From Thalassospira lucentensis MCCC 1A00383 = DSM 14000 (GTDB lineage Bacteria; Pseudomonadota; Alphaproteobacteria; Rhodospirillales; Thalassospiraceae): a stretch of DNA of 64,000 nucleotides. Location: assembly GCF_000421265.1 (NCBI RefSeq), contig NZ_ATWN01000002.1:1-64000 (forward strand), read 5' to 3'. The position numbers and the translations under genes are program-made. How positions within the stretch are numbered: position 1 is the stretch's first letter; each line of letters opens with the position of its first letter. The notes under the pieces were generated by a model, which saw only the letters and a list, made by a program, of their open reading frames with translations, was not told the DNA's origin and ran no database searches. Below, piece by piece: positions 29,201-38,200 of the stretch.

Positions 29201-32200
29201 CGATCAGACCGACGGCGTTGTTGTTGATCTTGAAAACGGCACAGGCATTGCGACCGATGGCACCGATACCCTTGACGGGATCGAAGGTGCGACCGGTGGT
29301 TCCGGGGATGACACGCTGATCGGCTCGGTCGGCGATAACGTCCTTGCGGGCGGTGCTGGTGATGACAGCCTTTTGGGCGGTGACGGCAATGACACCCTTG
29401 CCGGTGGCGACGGGGCCGACTTTATTGATGGCGGTGCCGGGGATGATGTTCTGTCGTTCGAAGGTGACCGTGTTGCCGCAGATGGAGACACGACCGACCA
29501 TGTCGGAAGCCCGACCACCGATGGAACTGGCGACGTCGCAGATATTTCCGGCAAGAACCTCTCAGATGACAGCTTTGTCGGCGGTGACGGCAATGACACG
29601 CTGATCGCGGGCGATGGCGATGATGCCATCATTCTTGATCGGGATCATGCCGGTGGTGGTGCAGCCAATCCGTCGATTGTTGATATCGAAAATATCGATG
29701 CGGGTGCGGGCAATGACGTTGTCGACCTGACCAGCGAAACCCATTCTTATGGCGATGTCACCATTGATGGTGGTGCCGGGGATGACACGATCTGGTCGAA
29801 TGACGGCGATGACGTCATTTCGGGCGGTGATGGTGCCGATAACATCCATGGCGGTGCCGGTGCGGATGTCATCGACGGTGGTGCGGATGACGACATCCTT
29901 GATGGCGGTGAAGGGGCTGACACTCTTGACGGCGGGGCTGGAAATGACACGATCATGGCCGGGGCTGGCGACGATGTCCTGACCGGTGGTGATGGTGCTG
30001 ATACGCTTGATATGTCTGGTGCCGATGGGGCGACCATCAATCTGGCCGAAGGTACCGCAAGCAGCGACGCAACCGGCACCGACAGCATCGACGGGTTTGA
30101 AAATGTCATCGCGACGGACGGCAATGATGACATCACCGGATCGGCTGGCGACAACACGATTGATGCCGGTGCAGGCGATGACACGGTCACGCTGGACGCA
30201 GGCAATGACGACCTTGATGGCGGTGACGGCACCGATACCCTTGATCTGGGCAACACCACCGGTGGTGTGACGGTTGATCTGGCTGCGGGCACGGCAAGTG
30301 GTGCCAATACCGGTACAGACACGGTCGCCAATTTCGAAAACATTATCGGGTCTGATGATGACGATACTCTGACCGGGTCGGATGATGCCAACCGCATTGA
30401 CGGCGGTGCAGGTGATGACATCATTGATGGTGGTGCCGGTGACGATATCCTGACCGGGGATGAGGGTGATGACCGACTGATCGCAGGCGATGGCAATGAT
30501 ACGCTTTCAGGTGGCAGCGGCAGTGATACTTTCGTCTTCGCAGACGGCGATGACGCCGATCTGGTTAGTGATTTTGACCTTGGCAGCGATGTGATTTCCC
30601 TGCCCGATTTGGCCATTTCAGCCTGGACCGATTTGCAGCCTCTTCTGTCGGATGGACCGGATGGCGCGGTCATCACACTGCCTTCTGGTGGTACGGTGAC
30701 CCTTGCCGGGGTGGCGGTTGATGATCTGACGCCAAGCCACTTTGAAGGCATCGAAAATATCGGCACACCGGGCGATGATACGCTGGGCGGTGGCGACGGC
30801 AACGATACGATTGATGGCGGCGACGGCGAAGATTCCGTCGGTGGTGGATCAGGTGACGATACTGTTGGTGGCGGCGGCGGAAATGACACCGTTGATGGCG
30901 GCGACGGTAATGATTCGGTCGACGGTGGTGACGGTGACGACACCGTTGGCGGCGGTGCCGGTGATGACACAGTCGAAGGTGGTGGCGGCAACGACACCCT
31001 GAGCGGTGGCGACGGTACAGACACCCTGTCGGGTGGTGATGGCGACGATGTTCTTCAGTTCGAAGCAGACCGTACCGGTCAGTCGGGCGACAGTACCGAT
31101 CACGCCGGTAGCCCGGGCGTTGATGGTACTGGCGATGTTGCCGACCTTGATGGCCTTGGCTTGAGTGACGATGAATTTGACGGCGGTGCCGGCATCGATA
31201 CCCTTGTCGGGACGGCCGGCGGTGACGCGATCATCCTTGATGGCGATCATGAAAATGGCTCGGAAAATCCGACCATCCGTGATGTCGAAGTTATTGATAC
31301 GGGTGCGGGTGATGACCTTGTTGATCTGACCAGCCAGATCCATGAATATGGCGATGTGACGGTGAATGCCGGAACTGGCGATGACACGGTCTGGACCGGT
31401 GCAGGCGATGATGAAATCAACGCCGGTGATGGCAACGATGCGATCCATGACGGTGCGGGCGATGACGTTGTAAATGCCGGTGCAGGTGATGACGTGATCG
31501 AAGGCAGCCTTGGCAACGACACCCTTGATGGTGGCGATGGCACGGACCTTCTGGATCTGTCGGATGCCGATGGTGTGACGGTTGATCTTGATGCCGGTAC
31601 TGCTCAGTCGGATGCCTTTGGGTCCGATACGATCAGCAATATCGAAAACGTAACCGGTTCAGCAGGTGATGACACCATCACTGGTTCGGACGGTGTAAAC
31701 GAAATTGATGGCGGTGCCGGAAACGACGTCCTTGATGGCGGTGCTGGCGACGATACGATCGCCGCGGGTGATGGCGACGATACGGTTCTGGCTGGTGCCG
31801 GTGATGATACGCTGGCCGGTGGCGATGGGACTGACACGCTTGATATGGCGGGTGCGGATGGTGCCGATGTCGATCTGGCAGCGGGTACTGCAAGCAGCCT
31901 TGAAACCGGTGACGATACCATTTCCGGTTTTGAAAATGTTATCGGTTCGGACGGTGCTGATGTCATTACCGGTTCGGATGCGGCCAACGAAATTGCTGCG
32001 GGAACGGGCGACGATACGGTTGACGGTGGTGCTGGTGATGACGTCATCGACGGCGGTGCGGGCTCCGACATCCTGTTGGGTGGTGCCGGGAACGATCAGG
32101 TTGATGGCGGCGCTGGTGCCGATACACTCAATGCAGGCCTTGGCGATGATACCCTGACCGGCGGGACGGGCACGGACAGCTTTGTCTTTGACGATGGCGT

Positions 32201-35200
32201 TGATGATGATCTGGTCACGGACTTCACCATTGGCGAAGACAGCATTTCATTGCCAGACAGCGGTGTCACGACTTGGACCGACTTGCAGGCTATGTTGTCT
32301 GATGGCCCGGACGGCGCGGTGATTACTTTGCCGTCTGGTGGCACGGTGACACTTTCGGGCGTGTCGGTTGCTGATCTTGGCCCGGATGACTTCGAAGGTG
32401 TGGAGAATATCCCGACCGGCGGCAATGACAGCCTTCCGGGTGGTGATGGCGACGACACCATCGATGGCGGTGATGGCGACGATACCGTTACCGGTGGTGA
32501 TGGTGGTGATACACTCGGCGGCGGTGAAGGTGATGACACGCTTGAAGGCGGCGACGGCGGCGATACGCTGAGCGGTGGTTCAGGCAGCGACACCCTTGAC
32601 GGCGGTGCAGGTGACGATGTTCTGCAATTTGGTGCCGATAGCACCGGCCAGGCTGGTGACAGTACCGACCATGTCGGGAGCCCGGGCGTTGATGGCACCG
32701 GCGATGTTGCCGACCTTGAGGGACTTGGCCTCAGCGACGATGTTTATGATGGTGGTGCGGATACCGATACACTGGTCGGCACCAGCGGAGACGATGCCAT
32801 CATTCTTGATCGTGATCATGAAAACGGGACAGCAGGCCCGTCGATCATTGATGTTGAAGTCATCAATGCGGGCGATGGCGATGACGTTGTCGATCTGACC
32901 AGCGAAAATCATTCCTATGGCGATGTGACGGTTGATGCCGGAACTGGCGATGACACGGTCTGGACCAATGCGGGCAATGACAGCATCGACGGCGGCGATG
33001 GCAATGATCACCTCAATGGTGGTGCCGGTGACGACGTTGTAAATGCCGGTGCAGGCAACGATACGGTTGTTGGCGATGCGGGTAACGACACCCTTTCGGG
33101 TGGCGATGGCACCGATACGCTTGATATGTCCGATGTCCAAAGCGACATTGCGGTCAATCTTGCCGATGGTACGGCCAACAGCAGCGAAACCGGTTCGGAC
33201 GTTATTTCCGGATTTGAAAATCTGGTAACCGGCTCTGGTGATGACACCATCACGGGCAGCAGTTCCGACGATACCATTTCGACCGGTGACGGTGCGGATA
33301 CCATTGATGGTGGCGATGGCATCGATTTGATTGATGCTGGTGCAGGCAACGATGTGATTTCCGATGGTGCGGGCAGTGATCTGGTCAATGCCGGTGCGGG
33401 TGACGATACGGTCGTGGCTGGTGCGGGCAATGACAGCCTTGATGGTGGTGAAGGTTCCGACACCCTTGATATGTCCGGCGCGTCTAGCGATGCGCAAGTC
33501 GACCTTTCTGCCGGGACGGCACAGTCGTCTGAAACCGGCAGTGATCAGCTTTCCAGCATTGAAAATGTAACAACCGGTTCTGGTGATGACCAAATCACCG
33601 GGTCGAGTGCCAATAACAACATCGCGGCTGGTGCAGGCAATGACACCATTGATGGTGGTGCCGGTGATGATACCGTTGCCGGTGGTGAAGGTTCCGATAC
33701 ATTCATCTTTGCCGATGGCACGGATCACGACGTTGTCAGTGATTTTACACGTGGCGAAGACAAACTTTCGATTGATGACCTTGGCCTTGAAAGCTGGAGC
33801 GACGTGTTGCCGCTGCTCAGTGAAAATGGCAACGGCGATGCGGTTCTGAACTTGCCTGCGGGCGGCACGGTGACACTGGTTGGTGTTGGCCTTGGCGATC
33901 TGAGTGCTGATGATTTCAACAACATCACCGATGGCGCAACCCAGTTTGACGATTTCCTTGAGGGTACGGATGGTGATGACACCATTGATGCACTTGCAGG
34001 GGACGACATTGTCGATGGTGGTGCGGGTGACGACACCTTGCTGGGCAACAGCGGTGACGACACGATTTCCGGCGGTTCAGGCAATGACGACATTGATGGT
34101 GGCACGGGCAGCGACACCCTTTCGGGAGGTGATGGTGACGATGCGCTTAGCGGTGGTGATGGTAGCGACGTTCTTTCGGGCGGTTCTGGCGACGACACCC
34201 TTGATGGTGGCGACGGCAACGATGTTCTGAACTTCGAAGCTGATGGCACCGCAGAATCCGGTGATACCACCGAACATACCGGTAGCCCGGATGTCGATGG
34301 CACAGGCGATGTTGCCGATATTGGCGGGAAAAATATTTCTGACGATACGTTCATCGGCGGTGAAGGCACCGATACCCTGAACATGTCCGATGGCAACGAT
34401 GCGCTGATCCTTGACGGTTCGAAACTCGGCGATGGTGAAACCAACACCAGCACCGTTGAAACCCGGACCCTTGGCCTGACAGATTCTGCAAGCAGTGCCG
34501 ATGTACAGGCCGCATGGTCGGATGCAAACCTGTATGGCTTTGATTTTGGCACATCCTATGTTGGCGAAGACGGCAAGCTGAACCTTGCGGCTGCTGACGA
34601 CACCGTGACCTTTGACGGTAACGGTATTGGCAATAACGGCGGTAGCCCGGCGGGCGGCCAGATCAACCATGATGGCAACAGCGGCGAAAGCGAAGCCGTC
34701 GTTGTCGATCTTGGGGCAAATGCCACAACGGCGACGGTTCAGGTTTCCAACCTGATGGCCAATGAAGGCGGCGGCGAAGTTGGTTCGTGGCAGGCCTTTG
34801 ATGCGGAAGGTAACCTTGTTGCATCGGGCGTGCTTGATGACAGCACAATTGATTACAGCAACAACAGCGTTGGCACCGCCAACATCAGTGTGACCGATGA
34901 TTTCGGTAATCCGGTTGAATTCCGCTATATCGCGTTTGAAAGCGAACCTTATGCCAATGGCACGTCCGGTTCCGACAGCAGCGATTACTTCGTCCGGTCA
35001 ATCAGCTTTGACACCGTCGTTCAAGATACGACCACTGATGGTGCCCGACTTGACGGGGTTGAAGTCATCAATGCGGGTACGGGCGATGACGTTGTTGATC
35101 TGACCAGTGATACGATTGCCTATGGCGATGTCACCATTAATGGTGGTTCGGGGTCCGACACCCTTTGGGGCAATGCGGGCGATGACACGATCCGTGGTGA

Positions 35201-38200
35201 ACTTGGCCATGACAATATTCATGGCGGTGCCGGTGATGATTATCTTGATGGTGGTTATGGCGATGACCTGATCGACGGCGGTGTTGGTAATGACACGCTG
35301 GTTGGTGGAACAGGTAACGATCAGCTGCGCGGCGGCGAAGGCAACGACATTCTGGTGGGTCAGGGCGATAACGATACCGCCCTTTATGACGACGCCACGT
35401 CGGGTGTGACTGTTGATCTTGCAAATTACACGGCCACCGGTGGTGCGGGCAATGACAGCCTGTACACCATTGAAAACGTCGTTGGGTCCGATCATGACGA
35501 CACGATCACCGGTGGGACGGGCAATAACATCCTAACCGGTGGTGCGGGCGACGATACGCTTGCCGGTGGTGCGGGCAATGATACGCTTGCCGGGGGTGAT
35601 GGCACGGATACAGCTGATTACAGCAATTCGAGTGCTGCGGTTGATGCCGATCTTTCGACCGGTATTGCCGAGCTTGCCAATGGTGACACCGACAAACTTT
35701 CAAGCATCGAAAACCTGATTGGCTCGGATGGTGATGACACCCTGGCCGGGTCGGATGGTGATAACACCCTGACCGGTGGTGCAGGCAACGATACGCTGTC
35801 GGGCAATGCCGGGAACGACGTTCTTGACGGTGGTGTCGGCAACGACACCCTAGATGGCGGCGAAGGTGCCGATATCGTTGATGGCGGTGCCGGTGACGAT
35901 CATATTCTGGCCGGCGAAGGCGATGATACGCTGGCTGGTGGCGATGGCGAAGATACTCTTGATATGACTGCCGCCGACGGCGCGACAGTTGATCTTGGTG
36001 CGGGTACGGCGACATCTGATGCGACCGGATCCGATACGATCAGCGGTATTGAAAACGTTATTGGTTCGGACGGGAATGATATCCTGACCGGGTCTGACGG
36101 TGCCAATACTCTTCTGGGTGGTGCGGGTGACGATACCATCGAAGGCGGTGCAGGCGGTGATTACCTTGATGGTGGGGATGGTGTTGATACCATCAGCTAT
36201 GAAGGAACAGATGACGGTGTCGAGGTTTACCTTGGCGAAACCGATGCCAACGCCCGTACGCCCGGTGAAGCGGGGCGTGCCTATGATGGCGACGCAGCGG
36301 GCGACATTCTGGCCAACTTTGAAAAAGTCATCGCATCGGCCCATGACGATTACGTTTATGGCAACAGTCAGAACAACGAAGTCGATCTGGGCGATGGCGA
36401 CGACACGTTTGACAATGTCGAAGCAGACGTCAGCACCGATACCATTGATGGCGGCGAAGGCAATGACACGATCTGGACCGGTGACGGCGAAGATACGCTG
36501 TTTGGCGGCAACGGCGACGATTACCTGAATGGTGAAAAAGGCGACGACGTTCTTGACGGTGGCGCTGGTACGGATCGCCTGATTGGCGGTGATGGCAATG
36601 ATACGCTTGATGGTGGTTCGGGTGACGATACCCTGTCGGGTGGCTCAGGTGCGGACCTTATCCAAGTCAGCAGTCTGGATGGCGACAAAGTCGTCACCGA
36701 CTTTAACACCAGCGTTGATAAGATTTCGCTCGATGCGCTTGATATCAGCACATGGTCGGATCTGGCCCCGCTTCTGTCGGAAGTGAATGGCAACACGGTC
36801 ATTGATCTGGGCGAAAATGGCTCGGTCACGTTGCTGGGTGTGCGCCTGAACGATGTTTCTGCCGACATGTTTGTCGGGATTGAGAATGACGGTGGCGCAA
36901 CACCGTTTGACGATATTCTGATCGGCACCAGCGAAGATGATTACATCGACGCGCTGGCAGGAAATGACGTGGTTGATGGCGGTGCGGGTGACGACACCAT
37001 CAACGGCATGGAAGGTGATGACAACCTTTCAGGTGGTGATGGCGATGACACCATAACCGGCGGCAGCGGCAATGACGTTGTATCGGGCGGTGACGGCGAC
37101 GATACCCTTGATGGCAACGAAGGCCATGACGTTATCGCGGGCGGCGCGGGCAATGACACCTTGGTCGGTGGCAGCGGCAACGACGTCATGGATGGCGGCG
37201 GTGGCGATGACTACATCGACGGCATGGAAGGTGACGACACCATCACCGGTGGCGATGAAACCGACACGATTTATGGCTCGTCCGGCGAAGACAAGCTTGA
37301 TGGTGAAGGTGGCGACGACGTCATTTACGGCGGCGACGACAATGACAGCATCGCGGGTGGTGCGGGTAACGATCTTCTGTCGGGCGATAACGGCAACGAC
37401 ACCCTTGATGGTGGTGCGGGCAACGATACGTTGCTTGGCGGGGATGGCAATGACACGCTGACCGGAGGCGACGGCAATGACGTCCTGTCGGGTGGTAATG
37501 GCAATGACCTTCTTGATGGTGGTGCGGGCAACGATACCCTGACCGGGACCGATGGTGCCGACACCCTGATTGGTGGAACCGGCAATGATACGCTTGATGG
37601 CGGTGCCGGGGATGACACCTATACCGGCGGTGCCGGTGAAGATCAGATTCTTGTATCGAACAATTCTGGCGATAAGGTTGTCACCGACTTTAACGTCAAT
37701 GATGATCAGATCAATCTGGCGTCGCTTGATGTTGATGACTGGGCCGACCTTCAGGGCCTGATGAGCGAGGTCAATGGCAACACCGTCATTAACCTTAATG
37801 GTCAGGGCACCTTGACGCTGGTTGGTGTTTCGATGAGCCAGCTGAATTCCGACATGTTTGTCGGTGTGCAGCAGTCAACGGGCCCGACCCCGTATGACGA
37901 TCTGCTTTATGGCACCAGCAACAATGACACGATTGCCGCCCTTGCCGGTGATGACACGGTTTATGGCCTTAATGGTCAGGACACGTTGTCTGGTATGGAA
38001 GGCAATGACAGCCTGTATGGTGGTGATGGCGATGACACCCTGTCGGGTGACGCTGGCAATGACATTGTCGAAGGTGGCAGCGGTCAGGACAGCATCACCG
38101 GTGGTGACGGCGACGACACGCTGGACGGCGGATCGGGTGATGACCGTGTCTGGGCCGGTAACGGCAATGACACCGTTCTGGGTGGTCAGGGCCAGGACAA

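Noticed and set aside
28371..29501. Long antisense ORF (376 codons) within the RTX gene
   Set aside because: The repeat codons (GGT-GAT-GGC type) produce stop-free antisense frames. The translation is low-complexity, mirrors the RTX repeats and has no ribosome binding site. The same applies to antisense ORFs at 18529-19611, 29747-31024, 32580-33728 and 38466-39914.
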